Shown in pieces: positions 36,560 to 47,659 of a stretch of 64,000 bases of DNA. The stretch covers positions 166,835,486-166,899,485 of the forward strand of contig NC_090450.1 in assembly GCF_031143425.1 (NCBI RefSeq), in the 5' to 3' direction. The DNA is from Pleurodeles waltl. Taxonomy: Eukaryota; Chordata; Amphibia; Caudata; Salamandridae. The translations under genes and the position numbers were made by a program. How positions within the stretch are numbered: the first letter of the stretch is position 1; each line of letters starts with the position of its first letter. Under the pieces are notes generated by a model. The model was not told where the DNA came from and searched no databases. It saw only the letters and a program-made list of their open reading frames with translations.

Positions 36560-38380
36560 GTTGAACCTCTCACTAAAAGTAATTTTTTAGAAAATCAATG
36601 GGCTAATTAATCGAATGAAACTGAGTACAATTGAAGAGAGGATAAATGCTTTGAACCCCTCTGTTCTACTTCAAGAAACTCATATTCTGGCAAAAAGAAT
36701 AGCAGGCTTTCACCTGTAAAAGATTTGTTGATGTTAAGGTAATGGCCGCAGACCATGTGTCTTTTTTTTGGCCAGGGATCTTGGGGCTCGGGTGCTTGAT
36801 TTTCTCAGTGACCCTGCAGGGCAATGGTGCTTGGTGCACTGCTTAATTGCTAAAGAAAGATTTACTTTTGTTAGTTTTTATGCACGTTTGATAGATGATC
36901 CAGCCCCTTGAAACTGTTTCAATCCCTTCTACAACTTTCAGGCCAAATCATTATCAGTGGGGATTTCAATTTTCTTCAGAATCCATTAATGGACACAACT
37001 TTCAAGGGTAAAAAAACAACATAAACGTAGAGTTGCTCAAATTTCCAAAGATTATGTCAAACTGTTGATGCTCTGATCTTTGGAGATCAAATGCCCCAAA
37101 TGAAAGAGTATACGTGCATCTCAAGCCGGTTTAAAAGCGCTTCCCGAATCTTTTTTGTTTTTTAAATTACTTTTTTTTTACTGATGTCTAAAACACTGCG
37201 TTTCAAGAGCCAATCGGTGAGCCATTCTGGTCTATCCGACCATGCCTCCCTGGCGCTGGAAGTGTTTTTTTTCTTTTTTCTGAATATTCTACATCCCACC
37301 CTAGAAGGTGGCTGTTCAACCAGCAACTCCTCCAGGACAAGGCCTTTAAGGTTGAAATAATTAATTTTTTTCAATGCAATTAGGGAACTTCCACTCCATC
37401 TCTGGTTTGGGATGCATTTAAGGCCTTTTTTAGGGGGTTGGTAATCACTAAGGGAGCAGCAGATGAGTCTTATCAGAAGCAATGAGCTAGGGCACTGGAA
37501 GAAACACTGCAGAGTAGCTTAGTTATCAATCTCCATACCCCTATGGAAAACCATAAAAAATCTGTCGAACTAGCTAAACGGGCATTGTCTTACAGTTTTT
37601 TTAAAAAGAAAATTGACACAGGATATCAGACTCACAGACAGAGGTATATGAAGAGAGTAACTTTACAGGCAAATCTTTGGTTTGGCAAGTTAGAGACCAA
37701 ATTGCTAGTAATATGATACATGCACTAAGGTGCCCTGTCTCCCGGGAAAGGCATACTGACTCCAGAGCAGTGGGTAAAATAATGCTGGAACATTATAGAC
37801 AAATTTATAGTCCAACCCAGGACATTGATCTTAAGCCTACTAGAGATTTCTTAGGGAAATTAGATATTCCTTCTCTCAAGGAAGAAGACAGTGACACTCT
37901 TCTGCAGCCATTTACGAAGTCAGAACTCCTAGAGGTTGTGAAAAGCCTCCCTATAGGGGAAGCCTGTGGACCTGATGGCTTCCCAGCTGAATTTTATAAA
38001 ATGTTCATTAATGTTTTTATTGATGATTTTTTGTCTTTAATTAATGACTTGCTCAAGGGCAAACGGATCCCCAGTTCTTGGTATATGGGGAAACATGGTT
38101 AGCTTTCCCAAAACAATAAGGACAGGGAAGACCCTAATAAATACCGTCCAATCTCTTTGTTAAATACGGATATAAAATTATCAAAAAACTTTTGCCCAAT
38201 AGGCTTAATGGGGTTGTCAGTAAACTGGTGCACCCTGACCAGAATGGGTTTATTGCCGGTAGACAACTTGCGACTAATACACACTATTTAGCCGAGGCTC
38301 TTGACTATTTTGCTTCTAATAAAATTGTTGCCATCATTCTTTTATTAGATGCGGAAAAAGATGAATTTAAGAGTTTTTCA
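36560..38380 (+). pseudogene. L1/Tx1-like LINE ORF2 (endonuclease and RT), 3'-truncated
   Basis: Endonuclease blocks are NGLINRMKLSTIEERI and PSVLLQETHI near 36600-36690 and ISGDFNFLQNP near 36953-36985, as in L1 APE-type nucleases (QETH and GDFN motifs). RT N-terminal blocks lie at 37677-38102, with ACGPDGFPAEFYK near 37965-38005, and 38192-38370 reads RLNGVVSKLVHPDQNGFIAGR, then ALDYFASNKIV, then LLLDAEK. The expected palm A LDAEKAFD is present only as DAEKDEF. Homology ends near 38380, exactly where LTR sequence starts. The palm C YxDD, thumb and 3' end are therefore missing, lost to LTR insertion or truncation. Multiple stops and a T-rich insertion near 37150-37180 break the frame. Confidence 0.82.
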
Positions 38381-38870
38381 TTACCAGGATGTGTAAATCG
38401 TAAATGTATGTCCCAATTTTCAAATACACAATACCCTTCCCTCTGGGATGTCCAGGGCGTTTCCTAGGAGTCAAGTATGTGTCTGAAAAAGAAGATTTAG
38501 GCCTAGCAAAATTTTTCTTTTGCCAGGTTGAAATGGCAGTCTACAACTGCACACACAGGCTGCAATGGCAAGCCTGAGGCATGTTTGAAGGCTACTTAAG
38601 TGGGTGGAGAAAACAGTGCTGCAGACCCATTAGTAGCATTTACTTTACAGGTAGTGCCACTGTACTAGTGGCATACAAGTAAATTAAATGGCCAATTGGG
38701 CATGAGTCGATTTTACTAGGTTTTAAGGAGAGAACACAAGCACTTTAGCAATGGTTAGCAGTAGTGAATTGCCCAGACTCCTAAAGGCAGCAAAAAACAG
38801 AAGTCAGCAACGCAGAAGGGTTAAAAGATAAAAGTTAGGGGGAAATCACACCAAGAATACCAGGTCTAAT
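38381..38870 (-). mobile_element. LTR fragment of the long-LTR superfamily
   Basis: Starting at TTACCAGGATGTGTAAATCG, the blocks follow the order of the 7200-9289 LTR on the opposite strand. Matching landmarks include the CAAGTAAATTAAATGGCCAAT stretch, GCACTTTAGCAATGGTTAGCAG and the TGCTGCAGACCCATTAGTAG region. Neither LTR border is present. Confidence 0.55.
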
Positions 38871-39263
38871 AGCATGTAATAAACTGTGGTACTAAGTCCT
38901 TCTACTGTCTAAGCAGGGAAACCTAGTAATCCCTCTGGTATAACGCCTGTATTGCTGATTCTGTAAGGACATCTAATAAAAACATGTGGTACTGCATCCT
39001 TGTGGTATCGCTGCTGATGTATCTCTGAACCATCAACTGTATTGTAAACTTTCTGCAGACTTCACAGAGATATTTTGTTATAATAACCTGCACCTTTATG
39101 CTGCTTATGACATTGGTAGGTTGCAGAACATTAAGCTAAGCATCGGACAAAGGGGAACCAGCATGGTTTTGCATAGAATTTGTACTTGAAGTACACTCTT
39201 CAGAACAAATTTGTATCTATTAACAACCAACAAGGATCAGCTATGTAAATGTGCATTTCATTG
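38871..39263. other. No recognisable feature
   Basis: Left flank of the long-LTR retroelement; nothing identified. Confidence 0.4.
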
Positions 39264-42200
39264 TGTTGGAAAATGGGTTATTGGTAGGGCAGGTAGGTAC
39301 CTACACCTAGCAACAAGCCACTAACCTCCACCTAGGTACAGTTAGGTCTCAGTAAATTAATCCCAGCTCAACCCTTGGTAGCTTGGCAACGAGCGTCAAG
39401 GCTTAACTTAGGAGACAAAGTGTAAAGCATTCAAATATCACAAAACAGTAATTAAATAAAACACAGGAAACAGTTTAAAAATCCAAAACCAATTTATAAA
39501 AATAGTTTATATTTTTATCTTTAAAATGACACAAAAACGATTAAAATCGGTTCAGGGGAACCGGAGATATGAATTTTTAAAGAATTACTATTTTTCTTGC
39601 GCTTAGAAACAAAAAGCGCCAATCGGGTCATCTGGTTGCACCAGGACCGGGGCAAAGTCAAAGTTTCAGGCCGACCGCGATGGAGCCCTGCTCGGCTACA
39701 AGTTGTGGGAGGCCTCGGTTAAAAAGTTACCTTCTGACTTTGTCTTTATTTTGAAGTTTTTCTTCACCGGGACGAACCTGCCAGTTGAATCCGACCTCCT
39801 GGAGCCCTTGTCCGGATACGCGATGTGGGTTTCCTCGGTGGTGATTTTTACCTTCGAACTTAGTCGTTTTTTCGAGATGAAAATCCTTCGACCGGGGTAA
39901 ACCTGGATCTTGATCCGACGTCCGTGGAGCCCTTCTCGGATACGATGGCTGGGAGGTCCCGGTCAACTTTTTACCTTCGGACTTAGGCCCTCATTCCGAC
40001 ATTGGCCGGCGGCGGTCGCCGCCGGCCTGTCGGGGGCCGCCAGAATACCGTTCCGCGGTCGAAAGACCGCGGCGGTGATTCTGACTTTCCCGCTGGGCTG
40101 GCGGGCGGCCGCCTTCAGGCCGCCCGCCAGCCCAGCGGGAAAGAGGCTTCCACGATGAAGCCGGCTCGGAATCGAGCCGGCGGAGTGGAAGCTGTGCGAC
40201 GGGTGCAGTTGCACCCGTCGCGTATTTCACTGTCTGCGCAGCAGACAATGAAATACATTTAGGGGCCCTCTTACGGGGGCCCCTGCAGTGCCCATGCCAG
40301 TGGCATGGGCACTGCAGGGGCCCCCAGGGGCCCCTCGACCCCCCCTACCGCCATCCGGTTCCCGGCGGGCGGACCGCCGGGAACTGGATGGCGGTAGGGG
40401 GGGTCGGAATCCCCTCGGCGGCGCAGCTAGCTGCGCCACCTTGGAGGATTCCTATGGGCGGCGGTACACTGGCGGGAGACCGCCAGTGTTGCCGGTCCGA
40501 CCGCGGCTTTACCGCCGCGGTCGGAATGCCCATTGGAGCACCGCCGGCCTGTCGGCGGTGCTCCCGCGGTCCTCCACCCTGGCGGTTTGAAACCGCCAGG
40601 GTCGGAATGAGGGCCTTAGTCTCTTTTTTGGATGTTTTTCTTTACCGGGACGAACCACGAAGTCAGGCCGGGTCGCGGTTGAGGCAAGCCGGCTAGAATT
40701 TCCGCGGCGGGTCGGTCCCTCTCTGGAGCTTTTTTTCAAAAATTCTCAAATCTTTTCCAAACTTCTGGGGCTTCACCCAGATGTTCTTTTAAGGTTCTTT
40801 TGGGGTCCACAGCTCACCCCAAGGGTCCAGAAGTTCTGTGATGGTCCTTGGGGGGTGTGGACTTCAACTCCCAGAATGCACCTGGCGCAAACTCCTTTTT
40901 GGCCACTGGGCAGTGGTCAACTGGTCTCTTTTTTCAGGAGTTGGTGCAGGGGACTCTGGTTTAGCAATTTTTCACCTGTAGCAAACAGGGAGTCCCTCCT
41001 TGAACCAGTTGAAGCCAGGCAAAGTCCTTCTTGTGGTGAAGCCCAAGTGTGCAGCTGGTGCAGTCCTTCTGAGTGCAGGGTCCAGGTGCAGGCCAGGGGT
41101 CCAGCAGGGCAGTCCTTCTTCTCCTTAAGTTCTTTCTTCTTGAAATTTGGTGGGGATCTGAGGTGTGGGGGCAGGTCTGCCAGTTGTATCCTTGCTCCTG
41201 GGTGAAAAGCAGGGGGGCCCTGGTTCTCCAATCAGGGACAGGGTCGTCCCCCTGTGATGACCACTTCCTGGGAAGTGTGGCAAAAATCCATCCCAGAAGG
41301 CAACAGTCTCTAAAAATCCAACATGGATGAATCTGATTTTTGGAGGTTACATCTGGCTGAGCCCACCCACTGGTGTGGCTAAAAATCATAAACACACCCC
41401 TCTCCTGCCCTCTCCTAATCTAATCAAGGGGGCACCTAATTGTCTGGGGTTGCAGGATGTTGGGGTGTTGCTGGGTGCTCCAGATGTCCTTCTCTGCCTT
41501 TGAAGACCAGTTTGGCAGCCCTCCCCCTTCCTGCCTCACCATCTGCTGAGGGGAGATTCTCTCCCCCAAGCACATTCCTTTGTGTGAAGCCAGGCCACTT
41601 CACACCTCATCAAGGCAGCCTGGCAGAAGCTGCTGCAGGCTGGCCAATCAGAGCACAGCAGCAAAAACAATGCAGAGCTGAAATTGGCAACTTTTTAGGT
41701 AAAGTCTAAACTTTTTACCTGAACAAGTTATATTAAATCCAACAACTGGAAGTTGTGGGATTTATTACAACAATTAATTTGATACCAAATTCTTGGTATG
41801 TAACATTTAAGGAGACTTTAAAATTTAAAATAAAGTCTGCCCATTCTAGCCTATGAAGGCCATTTACTTCAATGAGGGAAAAACAAATGTGGCTGTTTTT
41901 ACCTCACCAGGGCTTATAAATCTATATTTATAAAGTCCCTGCTTATAGTTACATGACACCCAGCCCTAGGGGCACACAGGGCACACCTTAGGGGTGACTT
42001 ATATGTAAAAATAAGGTAGTTTAAGACTTTGGAAGTACCTTTAATTCCAAAGTCAAATTTGCATATACCTTTAATTTAAAAGCAGCCAGCAAGGCAGGCT
42101 TGCTTTTAAAATGACACTGGGCACCTCAGCAGTGCACCTAGGTGTGCACCACCTATGCTGTGGTCCCTAAACCTACATGCCCTAACATATACTAGGGACT

Positions 42201-42387
42201 TATAGGTAGGTTAACTTAGCCAATTATAATTAGCCTAATTTGCATATCCATTTTACACAGAGCACAGGCCCTGGGACTGGTTAGCAGTACCCAGGGCACC
42301 ATCAAAGTCAGGAAAACACCAGCAAAAAGAGGAAAATGGGGGCAAAAAGTTATGGGGCCTCTGCAATCAGCCCTGTTTTCTCACACA
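39264..42387 (-). repeat. 3' LTR of the Gag-protease-TM element (with nested MITE)
   Basis: The plus-strand borders are TGTTGGAAAATGGG and TTTTCTCACACA. In element orientation the LTR therefore runs from TGTGTGAGAAAA to CCAACA, the TG...CA convention. It is nearly identical to 45106-47548 apart from the inserted element at 39986-40615. Confidence 0.88.
39986..40615. mobile_element. Harbinger MITE, 630 bp, copy 1, nested in LTR
   Basis: The termini GGCCCTCATTCCGAC and GTCGGAATGAGGGCC are perfect 15-bp inverted repeats. TTA flanks both sides (39983-39985, 40616-40618). The other LTR of the host retroelement has a single TTA at the matching spot (near 45826-45828), which is the empty site. The 3-bp TTA duplication and TIR are those of PIF/Harbinger. 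The interior is a chain of long hairpins, including perfect 26-bp arms at 40085-40110 and 40118-40143. Open frames inside are by-products of GC richness. Confidence 0.93.
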
Positions 42388-42507
42388 ACCCCCCCCCAGC
42401 CCACACCCCCAGGAGACTCAGCCCAACCCTGGGAGAGTCTTCCTGGCTTGTTAGGCGAGGAAGACAGTGAAGAAAACTGGCTGTCCCTTTGCAGGGCCTA
42501 CTCTGCC
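42388..42507 (-). other. Polypurine-like tract and 3' non-coding leader to the LTR
   Basis: Directly upstream of the 3' LTR in element orientation, a run of nine G residues (plus strand AACCCCCCCCC, about 42388-42398) precedes the TGTGTGAG border. This is the position of a plus-strand primer (polypurine tract). The remaining ~100 bp between the stop codon and this tract has no motif. Confidence 0.5.
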
Positions 42508-44891
42508 TTATATCCTCCTGTCAGGGTCACTCCCTATGGGTAGTGAAGCCATCCCAACAGTAAAAGGACCCAACTCAAACTGAAACTTTCCTCTAGGGGG
42601 GTCTTCCTCCTTTCTCTCTGCCAACTTGGGTAGTGAGGTGCCCACCTCCCCTACTCCAAACTTTGCTAGGGCAACACCTAGCTTACCCAAAGAGGTCACC
42701 CAACACTTGAGCAATCCCACCATGACCAATAGGGTCAGGGGGCCTACTTTGCTATTGGCCCTGGGGTCTGCCTCCCAGGCCAAGTACATTGCTGCCAGGA
42801 AGGCTAGCACCCAGCAGAGGCTACTGACAGCTGTCAGTACCCAGAACCACACCCTAAGCTCTCCACTGACAGGTGGCTGAGCTGCTTTAGGGGCATCTTT
42901 GGGGTCCTGGCACCCCTCTTGCTGTCTAGAGTGGGGGGCTACCACCTCCTGTGGCAGACACCCTCCTTCCACTCTCCCTTCTGTCAGTGCAGGGGCAACA
43001 CCTTGCATCTGGACAGCTGCCTGACTACTCAGGACTTCCTTGGGGTCAGGTGAGGCCTCACCAGTGCCAACTCTGGGCTCCCCCCTTACTGGGGCAGAAG
43101 GCCCTTGGCTCCCTGGAACTCTCTTTAAGAGTGGCCTACCCTTCCTTTTCTTCTTTCCTTTTCTTGGGGACCCCTGTCTCCTAACTGTAGGGACTGACTC
43201 CCCAGGACTTTGGGTTGGGGGGGCGCCCTGGGCGACCACCCCATCTGTGACCAGACTCACCTCTGGGAGGTCATTGCCCAGGATACAATCTAGGGGAAGG
43301 TCAGCACTGACTACCACCCTAATCCAGTCAAGGATACCCTCCCTCTCTAGGGGCACTATGGCTACAGGTTTGGAGGTGACCTCCCCTGTGGCTATCCTGA
43401 CTTTCTTTGTCTTTCCTGGGACATACATTTCTGGGGTCACTAACCGGTCACTCACTATAGTGTGACTGGCACAGGTGTCTCTCAGGCCAGTGGTAGGGAT
43501 CCCATTCACTTGAATGTGGTGGAAGTGCCTACTCCCACCCTCAGGGATCACCAGCTTACCATCTGGTCCTGTCTCCCAGCTCAATGCTAGGAGGACTTCA
43601 TCATCTGAGGAATCCTCCTCTATGGCTACACTGGACAGCCCAGTGCTAACCACCTTCTTTGGACAGGCTGCATCTCCTCTGAAGTGACCTGTCTGCTGAC
43701 AGTCAAAGCAAGCCCTACTGTCCAAGAGCTTTTTTAACCCTGGGTCTAACTGTCTCTGCTGGTCAGAGTGGGATTTACTCTCCTCCTTCTTAGGGTTCTG
43801 GGGTACAGAGGGAGTCTCTGTGGTGGGCTTACCACCTCCCTCCTTAGGTTTTTGGGGACCTGTCCCCCCCTTCTTGGAGTCTCCCCCCTGGGACTTGACA
43901 ACCACCCTGGTTCTCAACCACTCATCAGCTGCCTCCCCTAGCTCTCTAGGGTTGGTCTGCTTAGAGTCCACTAGATGCTGGCGTAACCTTTCTTGGGTAC
44001 AATTGGTCAAGATGTGCTCTCTCATGATCAGATTGTATAGCCCCTCATAAGTATCTACTTTGTTACCAATAATCCAGCCCTCTAGTGCCTTTAGTGAAAT
44101 GTCCACAAAGTCAACCCAAGACTGGGTACTGACCTTCTGGGTGTCCCTGAACTTCATTCTATATTGCTCTGGGGTCAGACCAAACTTCTTGGCTAAGCAC
44201 CTCTTCATACTAGGGTATGAATCTGCCTCCTCCCCCCTTAAGGTCAGAAACCTATCCCTCCCTGAGTTGGGGACCAACTCCCACAAAAGGGAACCCCAGT
44301 ATTGAGGCCTAACCCTTCTCATTTGGAGTGCCCTCTCAAAGGCCCCCAGCCACTTATCTATGTCATCCCCTCTACATAAGCAGGAACTACCCCCTTGGGT
44401 AATCTGGGGCAAACTCCCCCACCCATGGACACCTCAGCTTCTTTATCGCTGCTTCCATCTCTTTTCTCTTTGTATGCCCACTTTTTCTTTTCTAGGGCCA
44501 GCTTCTCTGCTTCCAAAGCTATGTATGCTAGCTGGGCCTCCAGCTCTCTTTCTCTGATGGATGGGTTCTCTCCTCCTGAAAGGACCCCCTTCCCACCACT
44601 AGCTTTGGATCTGCCCCTAGTGACTGTATTTACTGAGGACCGTTCTTCCTCATCCTCACTTGGGCTCAGATGCCTTCCCTCCCCTGAGTGGTTAGAGCTT
44701 GCATCCTCCCTTCTTTCTCCCTCCTCTGGAGCTTCTTCTGACTCTACCTCTTGGGCCTCAGCCCATGCTGTCAGGGATGTGATCAGGATTTGCTTCCTGA
44801 CATCAGTGGTTGCAGGCAACCCTCTTTCAATACACAACCCCCTAAACTGGACTACGGTCAGTGTGGGTAGGCTAGCCAGATCAAGCTCCAT
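42508..44891 (-). pseudogene. Gag (SCAN-like capsid)-zinc knuckle-protease-like-TM coding region
   Basis: The ATG at 44891 opens a frame with a SAP-like start (LPTLTVVQFRGLCIERGLPA), an acidic stretch and a coiled-coil block (REREL then KLALEKKKWAYKEK). It is closed by TAG near 44358 because a G-run at about 44366-44372 shifts the frame. The downstream frame (634 codons to 42508) holds a SCAN/retroviral-capsid-like domain (residues ~15-170), a Cx2Cx4Hx6C knuckle (~235-250), and a retropepsin-like domain (~299-385). The latter has GLRDTCASHTIV in place of DTG or DSG, and a flap-to-helix ending CILGNDLPE. After a lysine/arginine-rich linker (~415-430) come two hydrophobic segments (~521-546 and ~557-575). 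RT would normally follow the protease. Instead the frame ends after the membrane-like region at DPDRRI. This could be a substituted env-like or novel module. Confidence 0.82.
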
Positions 44892-45081
44892 GGTTCTCTA
44901 GTTTTGTGTCAACAAAAACTTTTTGCAAAAATTGGAAACAAGAATTTAGAAAAATTCCAAAAATTCAATAATTGAAATTAATCCAAATTAAAAATTAAAA
45001 ACAATTTTTGCACTAGGACAATTTAAAGGATTTTTAATTTGTTTTACCCAAAACTGTAACGTGATATTGAACACAAGTACA
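44892..45081 (-). other. 5' leader of the Gag-protease-TM element
   Basis: AT-rich segment between the primer-binding site and the first ATG. No splice or packaging signal is recognisable by eye. Confidence 0.4.
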
Positions 45082-45101
45082 GGATCCCGTCGCTGCTTCC
45101 A
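45082..45101 (-). promoter_or_regulatory. Candidate primer-binding site (tRNA type)
   Basis: Four bases inside the 5' LTR border, the minus strand reads TGGAAGCAGCGACGGGATCC. Its complement ends in a CCA and contains GATCCC, like the 3' half of a tRNA. I could not assign the isoacceptor. The location and TGG start are the usual ones for an LTR-element primer site. Confidence 0.7.
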
Positions 45102-45105
45102 ATTA

Positions 45106-47548
45106 TGTTGGAAAATGGGTTATTGGTAGGGCAGGTAGGTACCTACACCTAGCAACAAGCCACTAACCTCCACCTAGGTACAGTTAGGTCTCAGTAAATT
45201 AATCCCAGCTCAACCCTTGGTAGCTTGGCAAAGAGCGTCAAGGCTTAACTTAGGAGACAAAGTGTAAAGCATTCAAATATCACAAAACAGTAATTAAATA
45301 AAACACAGGAAACAGTTTAAAAATCCAAAACCAATTTATAAAAATAGTTTATATTTTTATCTTTAAAATGACACAAAAACGATTAAAATCGGTTCAGGGG
45401 AACCGGAGATATGAATTTTTAAAGAATTACTATTTTTCTAGCGCTTAGAAACAAAAAGCGCCAATCGGGTCATCTGGTTGCACCAGGACCGGGGCAAAGT
45501 CAAAGTTTCAGGCCGACCGCGATGGAGCCCTGCTCGGCTACAAGTCGCGGGAGGCCTCGGTTAAAAAGTTATCTTCTGACTTAGTCTTTATTTTGAAGTT
45601 TTTCTTCACCGGGACGAACCTGCCAGTTGAATCCGACCTCCTGGAGCCCTTGTCCGGATACGCGATGTGGGTTTCCTCGGTGGTGATTTTTACCTTCGGA
45701 CTTAGTTGTTTTTTCGAGATGAAAATCCTTCGACCGGGGTAAACCTGGATCTTGATCCGACGTCCGTGGAGCCCTTCTCGGATACGATGGCTGGGAGGTC
45801 CCGGTCAACTTTTTACCTTCGGACTTAGTCTCTTTTTTGGATGTTTTTCTTTACCGGGACGAACCACGAAGTCAGGCCGGGTCGCGGTTGAGGCAAGCCG
45901 GCTAGAATTTCCGCGGCGGGTCGGTCCCTCTCTGGAGCTTTTTTTCAAAAATTCTCAAATCTTTTCCAAACTTCTGGGGCTTCACCCAGATGTTCTTTTA
46001 AGGTTCTTTTGGGGTCCACAGCTCACCCCAAGGGTCCAGAAGTTCTGTGATGGTCCTTGGGGGGTGTGGACTTCAACTCCCAGAATGCACCTGGCGCAAA
46101 CTCCTTTTTGGCCACTGGGCAGTGGTCAACTGGTCTCTTTTTTCAGGAGTTGGTGCAGGGGACTCTGGTTTAGCAATTTTTCACCTGTAGCAAACAGGGA
46201 GTCCCTCCTTGAACCAGTTGAAGCCAGGCAAAGTCCTTCTTGTGGTGAAGCCCAAGTGTGCAGCTGGTGCAGTCCTTCTGAGTGCAGGGTCCAGGTGCAG
46301 GCCAGGGGTCCAGCAGGGCAGTCCTTCTTCTCCTTAAGTTCTTTCTTCTTGAAATTTGGTGGGGATCTGAGGTGTGGGGGCAGGTCTGCCAGTTTTATCC
46401 TTGCTCCTGGGTGAAAAGCAGGGGGGCCCTGGTTCTCCAATCAGGGACAGGGTCGTCCCCCTGTGATGACCACTTCCTGGGAAGTGTGGCAAAAATCCAT
46501 CCCAGAAGGCAACAGTCTCTAAAAATCCAACATGGATGAATCTGATTTTTGGAGGTTACATCTGGCTGAGCCCACCCACTGGTGTGGCTAAAAATCATAA
46601 ACACTCCCCTCTCCTGCCCTCTCCTAATCTAATCAAGGGGGCACCTAATTGTCTGGGGTTGCAGGATGTGGGGGTGTTGCTGGGTGCTTCAGATGTCCTT
46701 CTCTGCCTTTGAAGACCAGTTTGGCAGCCCTCCCCCTTCCTGCCTCACCATCTGCTGAGGGGAGATTCTCTCCCCCAAGCACATTCCTTTGTGTGAAGCC
46801 AGGCCACTTCACACCTCATCAAGGCAGCCTGGCAGAAGCTGCTGCAGGCTGGCCAATCAGAGCACAGCAGCAAAAACAATGCAGAGCTGAAATTGGCAAC
46901 TTTTTAGGTAAAGTCTAAACTTTTTACCTGAACAAGTTATATTAAATCCAACAACTGGAAGTTGTGGGATTTATTACAACAATTAATTTGATACCAAATT
47001 CTTGGTATGTAACATTTAAGGAGACTTTAAAATTTTAAAAAAAGTCTGCCCATTCTAGCCTATGAAGGCCATTTACTTCAATGAGGGAAAAACAAATTTG
47101 GCTGTTTTTACCTCACCAGGGCTTATAAATCTATTTTTATAAAGTCCCTGCTTATAGTTACATGGCACCCAGCCCTAGGGGCACCTAGGGCACACCTTAG
47201 GGGTGACTTATATGTAAAAATAAGGTAGTTTAAGACTTTTGAGGTACCTTTAATTCCAAAGTCGAATTTGCATATACCTTTAACTTAAAAGCAGCCAGCA
47301 AGGCAGGCTTGCTTTTAAAATGACACTGGGCACCTCAGCAGTGCACCTAGGAGTGCACCACCTATGCTGTGGTCCCTAATCCTACATGCCCTACCATATA
47401 CTAGGGACTTATAGGTAGGTTAACTTAGCCAATTATAATTAGCCTAATTTGCATATCCATTTTACACAGAGCACAGGCCCTGGGACTGGTTAGCAGTACC
47501 CAGGGCACCATCAAAGTCAGGAAAACACCAGCAAAAAGAGGAAAATGG
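45106..47548 (-). repeat. 5' LTR of the Gag-protease-TM element (empty site for the MITE)
   Basis: Nearly identical to 39264-42348 without the MITE. It ends at GAAAATGG (47548), where the other copy continues for about 40 bp more to CACACA. The element-start end of this LTR is therefore deleted. Open frames inside (for example 45752-46414) are conserved only because the LTRs are nearly identical. Confidence 0.88.
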
Positions 47549-47659
47549 ATTCTGCACAGGCCTGTACTTTCTAGCCAGTACATCATAACTAGATTCCAAA
47601 TGGCTCAATAACACTACAGGCTGAGATGTGGTGGTACCTTGTTGTATTTTGTAGCTAGC
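47549..47659. other. Spacer between two LTR elements
   Basis: About 110 bp with no recognised motif lie between the truncated LTR and the start of the Ty3/Gypsy element. It may be old target DNA. Confidence 0.4.

Larger units (their letters stand above)
39264..47548 (-). mobile_element. Non-autonomous LTR retroelement with Gag-protease-TM coding region
   Basis: Two direct long repeats (39264-42387 and 45106-47548) bracket an internal region whose only coding frame lies on the minus strand. The element therefore reads right to left: 5' LTR 47548-45106, tRNA-type primer site 45101-45082, coding region 44891-42508, purine-rich tract near 42400, 3' LTR 42387-39264. Without the 630-bp MITE, the LTR is about 2.49 kb. 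By eye I count roughly 25 differences between LTRs over about 2.4 kb, so insertion is recent. The right LTR lacks the last ~40 bp and its flank, so the target duplication cannot be read. No RT, RNase H or integrase motif is present, so movement must depend on another element. Confidence 0.88.

Noticed and set aside
45082..45101. A tRNA gene suggested by GATCCC and CCA
   Set aside because: There is no cloverleaf around it; the position four bases from an LTR makes a primer-binding site the better reading.
45752..46414. A 220-codon open frame in the right LTR, partly repeated in the left LTR
   Set aside because: It is shared only because the LTRs are near-identical, lies antisense to the element and has no recognisable domain.
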